DNA of 64,000 nucleotides from Oegoconia quadripuncta (GCA_949316235.1 OX438749.1:21902414-21966413), one strand, 5' to 3'. Shown: positions 9,961 to 20,996, numbered from the stretch's first letter. The notes: a model not told the origin generated them from the letters alone. Program-made: numbers and translations.

Positions 9961-10275
9961 TTTTTTTTTACTTGACCTCAATCACACCTGATGTTAAGTG
10001 AAGATGAGGTCGGAGGTGGTATCGTACTGACCCGGAAACCCCAACACATTTGGGGGACTGGCTATCTTATCTCCGACAACCAGAACACAACAATGCTAAC
10101 ATTGCTGCTTGGCGGCATATTTAGATAAGATGATGGTAGCTAGCCAGGCGGACATTTAAAATGCCCTACTACCAACCAAACCGAGTACTTAAAATATGTA
10201 CCCCGCTGGGGATCGAACCCGCGACCTCCGAATCGTAAACCCAATGATGTGTACATTGAGTCACGGAGGCGGTTC
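9961..10275 (-). mobile_element. SINE-A, near full length
   Basis: Minus-strand copy: poly-T at 9961, CATCAGGTGTGATTGAGGTC tail, GGTAGGGCATTTTAAATGTC body, B box GGTTCGATCCCC around 10210-10221 and head ending in CACGGAGGCGGTT. About 315 bp. Confidence 0.85.
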
Positions 10276-10327
10276 TTTAAAAGTGTTTATTCCGTCCAGT
10301 GGCTCCATCGTTGGATAAATTAAGATT

Positions 10328-10480
10328 TTTTTTTTTTTATGATTGACTGGATTCGCGTTTGACCACAATCTCACCTGATGGAAAGTGACGATGTGGTCGG
10401 AGATGAAGCACGCGATCTCAGTAAATGCCTATTCACTCTGCTCTTGAAGATCCCAAGGTTGTAGATTTGTTTTTAAATAC
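10328..10480 (-). mobile_element. LINE-1 3' end fragment
   Basis: Poly-T, then GATTGACTGGATTCGCG, TTTGACCACAATCTCACCTG and ACTCTGCTCTTGAAGATCCC, identical in order to 42996-43110. It covers only the last ~40 codons and the tail. Confidence 0.75.
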
Positions 10481-10563
10481 AGAATAAAACAAAAAAATCG
10501 CTCTGACCTACACCCGAGAAGTCTGAAAGCTTATAAATAATACTTATAAAGCTTCAAACTTCG

Positions 10564-10629
10564 GGCTAATTTTCACTTAACATCAGGTGTGATTGAGGCC
10601 ACGTGCTAACCCGTTGTGCATAAAAAAAT
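10564..10629 (+). mobile_element. SINE-A 3' tail
   Basis: TTTTCACTTAACATCAGGTG..TAACCCGTTGTGCATAAAAAAATC. It ends exactly where the 146-bp terminal repeat of the next element begins, so its A-tail may have been the insertion target. Confidence 0.65.
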
Positions 10630-10633
10630 CTAG

Positions 10634-12268
10634 TCGGGTGGCGATTCACACCACAAACGGTTCGCACCGCGGTGTGAAACGACCCATTCAATTTTTGAAG
10701 AGCCCCTTTCGCACCGGTGGTGTGAATCGCCACCTGCAAATTTTGAATGGGTTGATTCGCACCACAAGGTAAATGACCTTTGATTCGGAAGTTGATTCTG
10801 TTTCGGGCTCTTAACAAAAATATTTCACCTAGGTAAATAGAAAAGTAGTAAGTAAAAATGTATAAATCATTTTTTTAACATAATAAATTGCTTTACTTTT
10901 ATTATTATATAGAAGTAAATATACTCAACGTTAAAAATATTTTTTTTACTAAAAAATAAGCTTCTATGTATACTGGCTAGACTATATAGAGAATTACTAC
11001 TATATAACCACAAAATAAATACAAAGTATTATTTATGATTATTTGTGACTATTTTAAGATTATCCTACAACGCCGACAAAGATTTATCTATTTAGCCCAC
11101 AAAGATTAGTTTAAGTTTACATGACTTTTATTACTTGATTTTTATAATTATTTAAAAATTTTATTTATGATTGTTCCAAGATTATTTATTTAGTATTTCT
11201 TAATTTGGTAATCAATCTTTGAAAAAGAAACTGGTAATAGTGTCCGTGATATGTTAACAAACAACTTTCCCATACAAACATAGGTCGAAATGTGAAAAAA
11301 ATTTTTGGACTTCCCATACGAAGTTGTGTCACGTGACCGGACACTTTGTACGGGAAGGCCACAATCACCAGCTTTTTTTTCAAAGATTGATTACCAGGCA
11401 GGGTTCCTAGATAAATGTGATTCGTAAAAACTAGTTAATAATCGTGAATATCAATCTAACTGTGATTATAAACGATAGGACTTAAGTCAAAATAATGCCA
11501 ATCAGATATTTTTAAATTTTAAAAATATATATTTGATTAATACGTACTTGTTTTTTGTAACCACTGTTTTAACCATCAAGTTTCAGATTGTTAGGTTGCG
11601 AAGTGTCAAATTAAGAAATACTTATGTCATGTTTCATAAAAATAAAGTTGCTCTGAAACAAGGACATTCTGCGTATAATAAAGTATTCAATGAGATTCTT
11701 TTTATTTGAGTCCAGAATAAGCTACTTTTGATGAATGACAACTCCGTGTTAAATACTCTCTTTAAGTATTTCCTTATTTATATACATATTTATTTATATG
11801 TATTATTAGTATGTAGGTATATATTTTATTAAGGTATAGTTATGTATTACCTATTATATATTATTCTTATTACTTTTATATATATATATATTTATTAGTG
11901 TGTAGTGTAGGTATTTGCTTTAGTTTGAATTTGCTGTAATTTGTAAACGCCCAATCTGCTGTTTTCTAACTAACCCTATGGTTGAATGGAAGAAATCCCT
12001 CTTTGGGATAAGTCCGCCGTTGTACTCAATTTATGTATCAATGCAAAATTAATGTATTGCCTTTTTGTACAATAAAGCGTTTACAAACAAACAAACAAAC
12101 AATAAGCCTTCGAGGCAGCGGCAGGTCATTTACCTTGTGGTGCGAATCGACCCATTCAAAATTTGCAGGTGGCGATTCACACCACCGGTGCGAAAGGGGC
12201 TCTTCAAAAATTGAATGGGTTGTTTCACACCGCGGTGCGAACCGTTTGTGGTGTGAATCGCCACCCGA
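10634..12268. mobile_element. 1.6-kb element with 146-bp, 98.6% identical terminal inverted repeats
   Basis: 10634-10779 and 12123-12268 are reverse complements with two mismatches in 146 bp. Each arm starts TCGGGTGGCGATTCACACCA and itself holds shorter inverted pieces (GGTGGCGATTCACACCA / TGGTGTGAATCGCCACC, and TTCGCACC / GGTGCGAA). An AAAAAATC octamer flanks both sides (10623-10630, 12272-12279), a possible 8-bp target duplication set back 3 bp from each end. The interior is AT-rich, has no transposase frame, and ends in a LINE-like AATAAAGCG..ACAAACAAACAAAC stretch (12071-12101). It fits a non-autonomous foldback or hAT-type element; the class is inference. Confidence 0.7.
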
Positions 12269-12303
12269 CCCAAAAAATCGCTATCGAAAACGAATAGGGT
12301 ATT

Positions 12304-12565
12304 GACGACCTATTTGGTGTAGTGGTTAGAAACTCTGACCACTATACCAAATGGTCGCGTGTTCGATTCCCGCTAGGGGCATATGTTTGTGTGATGAATA
12401 CGCACATGTGTACCCGAGTTATGGATGTTTCCATTTATAATAAGTATTTATTTACAAAAAAATATGTATTTATATCAACCGTCTGGTATCCACAACACAA
12501 GCCTATAGTTGCTTACTGTGAAACTAGATGGCGCTGTGTGTGTGTGTAAGGTTATTTATTATTAT
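12304..12565 (+). mobile_element. SINE-B, near full length
   Basis: Head TTTGGTGTAGTGGTTAGA (12312-12329) with its inverted partner TCTGACCACTATACCAAA, B-box remnant GTTCGATTCCC, the ATGAATACGCACATG / CCGAGTTATGGATG body, and the GAAACTAGATGGCGCTGTGT 3' part ending in (ATT)n. About 260 bp. Confidence 0.8.
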
Positions 12566-12897
12566 TATTCGAAACACATGCTTCAAACTTACTTATGGAT
12601 CCTAATCATTAGTGGCAGCCACAGACATAAATAAATGACATAGAAAACGAATCATTAATTTGGGAGGTGCTGATGGAGGGAGAAGGAATGTAATTAATCG
12701 ATGCACTGTGGAATTCTCAAGTAACATTAATCGAAGAGGAAGTCTAATGTAACTTAATTGGTTATAAAAGTTAAGACGAAAACATTACAGAGTTAGCAAT
12801 AGAGAATCCTTTAAAACAGCTCTTGCACAAAGGTTCGTTTGCTTTCGAGAAGACAAATTATACAATCATGGAAATAGGCTTTTGAGAATATTTTATA

Positions 12898-13185
12898 TCA
12901 AATCAAATCAAAATCAAAAAAAAATATTTCATTTCATAGGATAAAAATTATTACTTGAAAATATTACATATGGCCATCCACTTGATGCTGTTGGGGGCTG
13001 TAATATTGTATTGGCATTCCCTACATCCGAAATGGCCAGGGCAATATATAAATTAGTCAGAGTCGGTATAATAAACAGGGTGTAAATATTCACTGAGTCA
13101 GTACAGAGCGACATAGTCATTGAAATGACTAAGCTCTTTAAATAAGATTAAAAAAAAAAATCACTTGAAAATGTCACATTTTTGG
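12898..13185. mobile_element. LINE-2 3'-UTR piece with a Rep-G retroposon inserted in it
   Basis: 12898-12969 is LINE-2 tail on minus (CAAATCAAAATCAAAA..TATTTCATTTCATAGG). Rep-G (12970-13160, plus, A-tailed) follows and matches 47237-47430. Flanks ACTTGAAAATATTACAT (12954-12970) and CACTTGAAAATGTCACAT (about 13161-13178) look like an imperfect ~17-bp target-site duplication, the mark of L1-type retroposition. Confidence 0.6.
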
Positions 13186-13268
13186 GCCAGCGTGGTTGAC
13201 TATGGCCCATACCATACGAGGGAAGACCTATATCCCTGCAGTGGGATGTTTACGGGCTGATGATGATA
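13183..13268 (+). repeat. TGATGATG-tailed repeat copy
   Basis: GCCAGCGTGGTTGACTATGG, ACGAGGGAAGAC, CCCTGCAGTGGGATGTTTAC and GGGCTGATGATGATA match 1060-1185. Confidence 0.55.
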
Positions 13269-13528
13269 CAATTTAATTGAAAGTTTGTGATTTTTTTCAT
13301 ATGTACCGAAACTTAGCACTAGCCCTGCGACATTATATCTATGAGTTATTATGGGGTCCGTTAGAAGTTGACCTACGCCAGACTTTCATATACCAGTGTC
13401 GTCCTATTGGTTAGGAAATGAATGTCAGAAGATTTTCGGTATGGGCGAACATACATAAAAAATACATACAAGACGGCCACAGAAACTCCTCAAAAATCGG
13501 ACGAATTGAGATCCATAAGACACATTAA

Positions 13529-13886
13529 AGGTCTTAGCATACGTGACGTGTTTATTCTCGTGCCGGACGGAACGGGACGGTTTTTTGACATCGTTGCATT
13601 TAAAAACATAGCAATAAAATACACGTGGCGAGAAACACGGGCGGAACGGGACTGCAATAGAAAAAACATCGTTATGGCATCTTCTTCATCTAATACTAGG
13701 GCAACCATTACTAGTTCTTCAAAAGTAAAATCGAACATTTTGTGCTGAAATATGGTTGCAGCACTAGCACGACTATCGTTGAACACCGTCCTGTACGTAT
13801 GTTTTAAAACCACTTTCACGTTAGGAACTATACCTGTCCCGTCTCCGTTCCGTCCGAGAAATTACGCGTCACGTATGCTAAGACCT
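13529..13886. mobile_element. 358-bp MITE, PIF/Harbinger-like
   Basis: Terminal inverted repeats AGGTCTTAGCATACGTGACG (13529-13548) and its exact complement (13867-13886), continuing imperfectly to CCGGACGGAACGGGACGG / its complement. TAA flanks both ends (13526-13528, 13887-13889), the 3-bp TWA duplication typical of PIF/Harbinger. The minus strand holds a ~100-codon frame with an acidic FEELVMVALVLDEEDA segment that resembles the N-terminal region ahead of Harbinger nucleases, so this may be an internally deleted derivative. That link is inference. Confidence 0.7.
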
Positions 13887-14209
13887 TAAGTCGGTTAAAA
13901 TAAACGTCGTTCCTAATGTTGCATAGTCCATAATTTTGATATTTTCTTAACTGGCAAGCTGCGAACTTAACTATAAGGGACGATACTCCAATATTATGAC
14001 GGGGCAATCCCAAAGTTTCACTTTAACTAAAGTAAGCCAGTTGGTGCGGGCTCAGTTACTTAGAAGGAAACTTTACTAGGGTAAGGCGTGTGCCGCTCTC
14101 GCAGGACGAAGCGATGCTATTCTTAAAACAACGTAGCTTTGCGCATGCTTTTCTTTTCTATCGGTTCCTTTTTCTGCATGGTTACATCCGATGAAAAGCG
14201 ACGGGTATT

Positions 14210-14515
14210 TTTATGCACAACGTTTTCGTACTTGACCTCAATCACATCTGATGTTAAGTGAAGATGAGGTCGAAGGTGGAAGCGTACTGACCCGGAAACC
14301 CCAACACATTTGGGGGACTGGCTATCTTATCTCTGACAACCGGAACACAACATTGCTATTAACATAGCTGCTTGGCGGCAGATTTAGATAAGATGGTGGT
14401 AGCTAGCCAGGCGGACATTTAAAATGCCCTACTACCAACCAAACCGAGTACTTAGAACATGTACCCCGCTGGGGATCGAACCCGCGACTTCCGAATCGTA
14501 AACTCCTATCCGAAT
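14210..14515 (-). mobile_element. SINE-A, near full length
   Basis: Minus copy: CCTGATGTTAAGTGAAGATG tail (ACATCTG variant), GCTTGGCGGCAGATTTAGAT body, B box GGTTCGATCCCC, head truncated after ACTTCCGAATCGTAAAC. A short duplicated CCGAATCGTAA follows. Confidence 0.8.
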
Positions 14516-14779
14516 CGTAATGCAGTTTACAAAATACAATAAAAATACCTAAGCAATGTGCAAAGATCTTTATTTATTTATTATTAAAGTTATTCTAGTT
14601 GTAAAGCTAGTGTACAATCATCATAACATTGAAAAATCATAGTAACATAACGTTAACGTTACGTTTGACGTAACGTTAGACGTGCTCAGTCACTGAACGT
14701 ATTCAAGACACAAGTGAAGGAGTTGTATCTGGCCATCTAGCTCCTCTATCTATCCTCTTTTCGTTTCATACTTGCATTA

Positions 14780-15147
14780 ATTGCTGTGTGCTTAGTTACG
14801 TACTATTCTATTTATACTAAATTCCAATATTGGTATATATTATATGTATTATTTTATATATATATATATTATATATGTATTATTATGTATATATTATGTA
14901 TGTGTGTTTGTATGTATTCAATTAACGTATGTATTTATATGGGTGATTTATTTATTTTATTAAAATTAGTTTATCGTGCACGCTACCTACATGTCATGTG
15001 CATAATGCTTCCTAACCCAAAGGTTGCCTGGAAGAGATCGCTTTTAGTGATAAGGCCGCCAAATTGTACTATCCCCTTTTTCTTATTTCTTTTTATGCTT
15101 CTTATTGTTGTACAATAAAGAATATTTTGTTTGTTTGTTTGTTTGTT
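14780..15147 (+). mobile_element. Non-LTR 3' end with AATAAA and (TTTG)n tail
   Basis: Contains GGTTGCCTGGAAGAGATCGC and GATAAGGCCGCC, a block common in lepidopteran LINE or SINE 3' ends, then TGTACAATAAAGAATATTTT and a TTTG repeat at 15128-15147. A minus copy is at 58790-58950 and a tail at 12071-12101. The frame over it is AT-rich and not protein-like. Confidence 0.6.
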
Positions 15148-15599
15148 AAGTTATATAAATTTTGAACTGCACTGTCATACGTATAAATTTGGCGGGAGGT
15201 TTTAACAATGGAGTATTTTAATCTATAAATTTCCCACTGGTGTAATTTGGGGGATGAATTAACCCTGAGATGGATATAATTTACATTTTGTGCAAGATTG
15301 GTCATCAATCCGGCGTCTCTGGTTCATTTTCATTCGAACAAGCTTGACATAATGAGTACAGAACAACTCTCAAGTACAGTCTTTGGGAGTAGTAGCGAAT
15401 ACTGACTGTATCGTAAATACAGCCAAAAGGAGGTAGGTACAGTCAGACATAGATAAACCTCTACAGTCCTGCATAATATAAATTCAGTTTCCTTCATTTT
15501 TAGATAGTACTTTAATAATGTGTGCGCTTCCACAACGAGGATCATATGGATATACGGAATCTTCTGCTTAATAAATTTAAACTTATTATAAAACAAAAA

Positions 15600-15895
15600 T
15601 TATGTAAAAAGGGATATTACAACATATCAGACTACATTAATGATAGTAACCCATGGGATTAAACGGCTCCTCTACACGATATATAAAAATTGTTGTAACC
15701 TTTCTAGATTGTAATGACTGATTGAAACGAGACAAACCCTCTGAGTTTCTCGCAGCTCTTCTCAGTAGTGGTCGCGTTCCGAGCTAGTGGTAGTTTAAAA
15801 AACAAATGACGTTCATAAGTGCATATTGTATTGCCTACATGAATAAATGAATTTCATTTCATTTTCATTTCATTTCATTAATTGCTGTAAGTAAA
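15600..15895 (+). pseudogene. Jockey-like LINE C-terminus and 3' UTR
   Basis: 15604-15660 encodes KKGYYNISDYINDSNPWD, equivalent to the KGYYKISDYLADRN end of LINE-2, followed by a UTR with CCTCTGAGTTTCTCGCAGC and a (TTTCA)n tail at 15857-15889. Only the last codons survive. Confidence 0.65.
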
Positions 15896-16149
15896 TAAAG
15901 AAATATCGAATGACGTCCATGGCTTCCTGCAGAAAATTTATCTGTTTCAGACAGTACCTGGATACTTATTTATATTCCAACGAATTCTTTATTACAAATA
16001 CAAATAAATGATAGGGGAGGTTAGCTTAACTTTGAATAAAGAAAAAAATTATAAAAGGACATATATTTGCTAAGATTTTTAGACTAACTGAAAGGAAGTT
16101 TTATGTAGTTTGATAATGTGCAGTTCACGTATGTACTTCATTACCTCAC

Positions 16150-16275
16150 ACTTTAAAAAGCAAATTACTAAACCTTTGCCCGAAATCGCTTTGCCCAAGG
16201 GGGGTGCCTAAAGCGGTTATCGGTTTTGGGCAAAGCGGTTACTATTGGGCATAGCAGGTTTTATGGGCAATATAA
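16150..16275. repeat. Short internally repetitive AAAGCGGTTnTGGGC segment
   Basis: GCTTTGCCC, AAAGCGGTTATCG, TTTTGGGCAAAGCGGTTAC and TTGGGCATAG recur within ~100 bp on both strands. It resembles in style the GCATAA-rich element at 37.8-38.4 kb but shares no long identity. Class unknown. Confidence 0.35.
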
Positions 16276-16852
16276 CAACTGATATGGCGATTCATTAAAT
16301 GGTTTTGAAGTAAAATACCAAACAATGAGTAATAAGTATAGTATTTATTAAAAACAAAGACGAAACTCAAAAAATAAACAACAAAAATATACTCCTTTTT
16401 TACAGGCAGGATTAATAATAAAATTGTCTTCATAGGTTTTTTTTTTCTCACAATAAGTGATCAATAATCAACATGCATACACTTTCATAAAGCATAAAAG
16501 TGACATTATAATCTTGCAAATTCAACAGATTAGCTGTTTATGTAATATTTGAGATTGTAATTTTAATCAGTCTTGTATATTATATACTTGATAAATATAT
16601 CATACATTTTAGCTCTTGGATTATAATTTATATATACGGTCCTAATTTATTAGTTCCGATCCATTGTCCTCTCGTTTAGTTTTAAAACCGGCCAAGTGCG
16701 CGTCGGGCCATGCTCACTGTAAGCTTTTAATTAATTAATTTATTATTTATAATACCGTAAAACACATGACTCCTGTCGTTATTACTCGGGGGTTAAAATT
16801 TTAACATTTTGTTGAAGAAATCTCGAAACTTATCATGGGTATACATAAAGGT

Positions 16853-17168
16853 TAACCGCCTCCGTGGCTCAATGTAACAACATAGGGTTTACGAATCGGA
16901 GGTCGATCCCCAGCGGTGTACGTTTAGTACTCGGTTTGGTTGGTAGTAGGGCATTTTAAATGGCCGCCTGGCTAGCTACCACCATCTTATGTAAATCTGC
17001 CGCCAAACAGCAATGTTAATAGCATTGTTGTTTTCCGGTTGTCAGAGATAAGATAGCCAGTTCACCAAATATTTGGGTTTCCGGGTCAGTACGCTTCCAC
17101 CTTCGGCCTCATCATCGCTTAATATCAGGTGTGATTGAGGTTAAGTGTTAACCCGTTGTTCAAAATAA
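16853..17168 (+). mobile_element. SINE-A, full length but damaged B box
   Basis: CCGCCTCCGTGGCTCAATGT head, GGTCGATCCCC in place of GGTCGCGGGTTCGATCCCC (part of the B box is lost), body and CATCAGGTGTGATTGAGGTT tail. Transcription by pol III from its own promoter is unlikely. Confidence 0.8.
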
Positions 17169-17587
17169 ATTAAACATAAAATCGGTTTATTCGTTTGGAA
17201 GATAATGAATTTTAAAGTTTGATTGGAATGGCACGAGATATAAACGCTGTAACTAAAGTTTGCTATGAAAGTTAGGGAAATGGTAAAAGAAAAATTAACA
17301 AAAATTAAAGCGCGAAGTTACCGGTTAAGTTTTCAAGTTATAAGAAGCACTTTGAACCTCCTCCCTGTTTGAAATTCATAGAACCTTCACAGCAGATGCA
17401 ACGAATTTAACTTTAAAACTTTTTCCAAATGGTTCTTTAAAGTCGCAAGACAAAGGTGGGGTCCTCATTGGAGCGATAATGTAATGCAATAACTTAGTAT
17501 GAAAAAATAATTTTTTAAATGTAAAAAACCATAAGCCCTGTCTAATTTGAATTTTCCGGTCCATGTTGGATTTTTTAGCATATCAAA

Positions 17588-18935
17588 ATCAAAATCAAAA
17601 AATGCTTTATTTTGTAGGTACACCGTGTACACTTTAAATAGTCAGATTTTAAATTTTTTAAGCTACTGCTTGTTCAAAAGCCAATATTCCCCTGAGAAGA
17701 ACAAGCAAGAAACTCGCGAGGTTGCTCTTTTTTAAGAAAAGGTTTTTATGTTACAAAATTATTAATTATTATTTCATATATTTCATTATTTAATTGCGAA
17801 ATAGCCTGGTTATGCGAACGGGCTGTTCATGTCCGTGAATGTTTATAATCTGATATTTTATAATATGTGTAACGTTGCGTCTAGCGCCGTTACGCTTATA
17901 CCTTTAAAGTTACAGATTATTTCACATATTATACATAATTATTATATTGAAACTTAAAATAAAAACTACAGACCAACCTTATATTAAAAGTTTCCTACGG
18001 AACCCTCAAATTATTATTTTATTTAAAAAGGGTCTCACCACGGTTTTGCGGTACGCTAATCTGTCCGGTTGCGATGACGTCGCTAAGACGATTCCTAATT
18101 AGACTGGTCCCGAATCATCCTCTGTTTGACCGCGACCTTGCTGTCGGAAGAACACTGCTTCGGTTGCACCTGAACCCTCAACCAAATTTTAAGTACACTA
18201 CGGAAGATCCCTCTAGGGTGAGTTTCCATAAGAATCTGGCTAGTTTTAATGTAAGCTGTTTCTGCTTTTGTGCCTGTCAACTGCGTGGTGTTCGTTGTGG
18301 TTGCTGAGCCGTGAACACCAGCAGTGGACGAGGATACATGTGGGCACTAACTAATGCCTGCCTGTTTTCTACAGGATCAAGCTCCTAAGTAACTACTGTC
18401 GGCGTCGACATCCAGGTCTGCACCTGGGAGACCTTGGGGGTTGATCTACCCTCCCCCGAAAACAGCTCATCCAGTGTCGACCTCGTCGTCATCTACGAGA
18501 GGACTCGAAGGCTACGTCCACTGCAGCTCCAAGACCTTCAGGCCAGTGACCGTACGTGGAGATTTGCCGAGGGGTGCAGGAGAGTGAGCTGAATATACAA
18601 TAAACCCACTATATCAAATTGGTATTCTTTTTCTGTACTACCTACCTGCCGGCGGCTAAACGGGCGCTAAACACCCTAAGACAACCCCTAACCGCCGCAG
18701 TGGAGCCCAATGTGCTTTCTTAATAAGTTTCTGTTTTATAGTATCTTTAAATTTATTGAAAGGAAGATTTTGCATATCAATAGGAACTTTATTGAAAAAG
18801 TGTTACATAACCCTTTGAATGAATTACTGACTTTGCGGAGACGACTTATGTGACCTGCAAGTTTATCTTTATTTCTTGTATTGACATCATGTTTATCACT
18901 ATTTTTATGCATAGGTAAAAGTATCCTATGGGGAC
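17588..18935 (-). pseudogene. LINE-2 3' region split by a probable solo LTR
   Basis: 17588-17867 and 18710-18935 together make one minus-strand LINE-2 end: AATGCTTTATTTTGTAGGTA, CCCCTGAGAAGAACAAGCAA, GATATTTTATAATATG, then CTTTCTTAATAAGTTTCTG and the FINKVPIDIQ-type coding remnant. The same sequence is uninterrupted at 45780-46200 and 63545-63815, which defines the insertion. Confidence 0.75.
17868..18709. mobile_element. Probable 842-bp solo LTR
   Basis: The segment begins TGTAACG and ends GAGCCCA, so it has TG..CA ends, and it is flanked by ATATG (17863-17867) and ATGTG (18710-18714), a 5-bp duplication with one change. The GC content of its second half is clearly higher than the surroundings, and it has an AATAAA at about 18599-18604 as expected for an LTR polyadenylation signal. 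No gag-pol frame or second LTR is present. The superfamily is undetermined. Confidence 0.55.
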
Positions 18936-20460
18936 CAAGACGAATCTAACGATACCTTACACTTCAAAATCGGTCAAACTGTTTAGGTAACAACACTCGA
19001 AAAACATTACCTACCTTCCCGGAATAAGGCCCATTTTCGCAGAAACGGTATCCAGTTGAAACTAATCGAATACTAGACATAGTCTCAAAAAAATAACGAA
19101 CCTTACAGATGTACAAAGCGTAAGATACATGCTGTCAAAATAATGGTTTTGTGTTAAGTAATTGCCAAGTCTAAATTTAAATTAAGCTGGGGATTGAACC
19201 CGCAACCTCCGAATCGTAAACCCAATGCTGTTTACATTGAGCCACGGAAGCGGTTAAAACTATTTTTTCTGTAGAGTCGCGTACATCCGTCGTCGCCGCC
19301 ACCACAAAGACTTCTAATGGGTTAAAGGGACAAAATGAAGTCTCAGCAGTACCTTCAAAATGATTAAAGGTACTCATGGGAAGAAAAAGTCTCATTAGTA
19401 CATTCAGAGGAACTGTACAAAGGTACCTCTGGGAATAATCCTTATTTTATCTTATGGATAATTAAAATTTATATTCTAAAAATTCGTCATTAAAATAAAA
19501 GCAGTTACTAATTAGAATGTCATATAATTTTGTTTTTAATGTTTCAAAGTCATAGTCAAAAATATTTTATTCAATGTAGGATACAAAAATATCTCTTATT
19601 GAAAGCCAACATGTAATTTTTTAAAACTACATCGCTTCACAAGGTGCTATGGTTAGGGAGAAGAAGCGATAAGAAACTCCATAACAACACATCTTTTAAA
19701 TAGTTATCCATATTTATAATTACAATTTATATTACAAAACAAAAGCAATAGATAAATCGACTTGGAATTTCAGCCAACACCAGACCTCCTTATCGCGTAA
19801 ATAATCATCTATCTTGTAATATAAAAATTTTACACAAGAGTTTCTACAGAGAGTTATTCGCGTGAACAGGCACCATACCCGGAATGCTACCGAACTAACC
19901 CGGGTCTACTGGAGTACCGAACTGCATAGTCAGTTTTACTCGTTAGATATCTATTCGTTTTCAGCACTCGTACTTATACTAATACTTTCTAACTGACCGC
20001 AAAAAGAAGACAGTTCTCAATTCGACAGAACTACGAGTATACCGGATGAGTATTTTTACAGCAACGAAAAAAATTGGGCATATTATGTGTAATAGAACGT
20101 ATTGGCATGGGTAGTTTTTTTTTTTTTTCAAAAACGCACTGATTTGCGACTGTCCTGATTCTTATTTATTTGCGATGCGCAACCATATACACCGTAGAAA
20201 ATACAGGCCTGCACTAGTAGCGTGTGCGCTGACAGACTGGCTAGGAAGGGCTCGTAACAAAAATTTGAACCGGAGCCATTTGTGGGACCCTCTATGAGCA
20301 CCATACACATGGTTTTGAATACTTTAGAGAGCAACACACTAAGGAGTCGAGCAAACTCGACGGCGTTACACATTCTGTGTTTGTCATTGTCTATTGGCAA
20401 GTATGTGCAGCTTGAACAGAGAGCAAACCCGTTTCATAGTAGTTTCATAGAACGAGTACG
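18936..20460. other. Intergenic with a SINE-A head
   Basis: 19186-19258 is a minus-strand SINE-A head (GGATTGAACCCG, TTTACATTGAGCCACGG). 19553-19700 is a weak LINE-like 3' tail (GTCATAGTCAAAAATATTTT). The rest, including 20100-20460 with a 90-codon minus frame, shows no recognisable domain. Confidence 0.5.
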
Positions 20461-20612
20461 ACATTGGAACCTTCAAGAAACGAGCCTACACCTTCCTCAA
20501 AGGCCGACAACGCATCTGCGACCCTTTTGGTGTTGCGGGTGTCCATGGGCGGCGGTGATTGCTTTCCATCAGGTGACCCGCATGCTCGTTTGCCGCCCTC
20601 TCATATAAAAAA
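20461..20612 (+). mobile_element. LINE-3 3' end
   Basis: Encodes the end of the C-terminus ([20 protein letters not shown] in good copies, here mutated) and the tail CCATCAGGTGACCCGCATGC, TTTGCCGCCCTCTCATAT plus an A-run. Other copies: 52938-53100 (-), 56099-56480 (+), 59893-60028 (+). Confidence 0.8.
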
Positions 20613-20803
20613 AAAAGGTGTGCTTACTGGTCACTATGGAACGAGGGACCTTTTATTTAAAATGAGCCTAGCTGAAAATTCACCCCGCAGGGCATGCAAC
20701 AAAGAAAGCGAATCAATGAAGCACCTTCTCTGTGACTGCGATGCCATGGCCGCAAGGCGTATGCCTCATTTGGGTAAGGCGTATCCCGAACCCAGTGACT
20801 AGC
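20613..20803 (+). pseudogene. RNase H-type C-terminal fragment of an R1/Jockey-like LINE
   Basis: Encodes LTGHYGTRDLLFKMSLAEN, then RACNKESESMKHLLCDCDAM and AARRMPHLGKAYPEP. The LTGH, C..E...HLLC.C.A and LG blocks are the usual end of the RNase H domain and following cysteine motif in insect non-LTR ORF2. No upstream polymerase remains. It directly follows the LINE-3 A-tail, which implies LINE-3 inserted into this older element. Confidence 0.65.
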
Positions 20804-20929
20804 TCTTCCCACTAACCTGTGTCATAAGGCTTATGAAGTCTATAAGTTGGCAGTAGGAGAAAGCGAAAGCAGGGTAAGTGCACAATAGATTCCGATTGGG
20901 TGGAGGTGCCTTTGGGCATATGTCCAACC

Positions 20930-20996
20930 GAACGGAACGGAACGGAACGGAACGGAGCGGAGCGGAGCGGAGCAGAGCAGAACAGAATAGAATAGC
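20930..20996. repeat. Pentanucleotide array with graded variants
   Basis: About 12 units of 5 bp pass in order from GGAAC to GGAGC, AGAGC, AGAAC and AGAAT. Each block differs from its neighbour by one base. Confidence 0.9.

Noticed and set aside
13422..13748. 108-codon plus-strand frame
   Set aside because: It spans the left end of the MITE at 13529 and host flank, so it is not a single biological unit; the minus-strand frame is the more plausible relic.
20128..20400. 90-codon minus-strand frame
   Set aside because: No recognisable motif, no promoter or splice signals, and repeat-rich surroundings; insufficient to call a gene.
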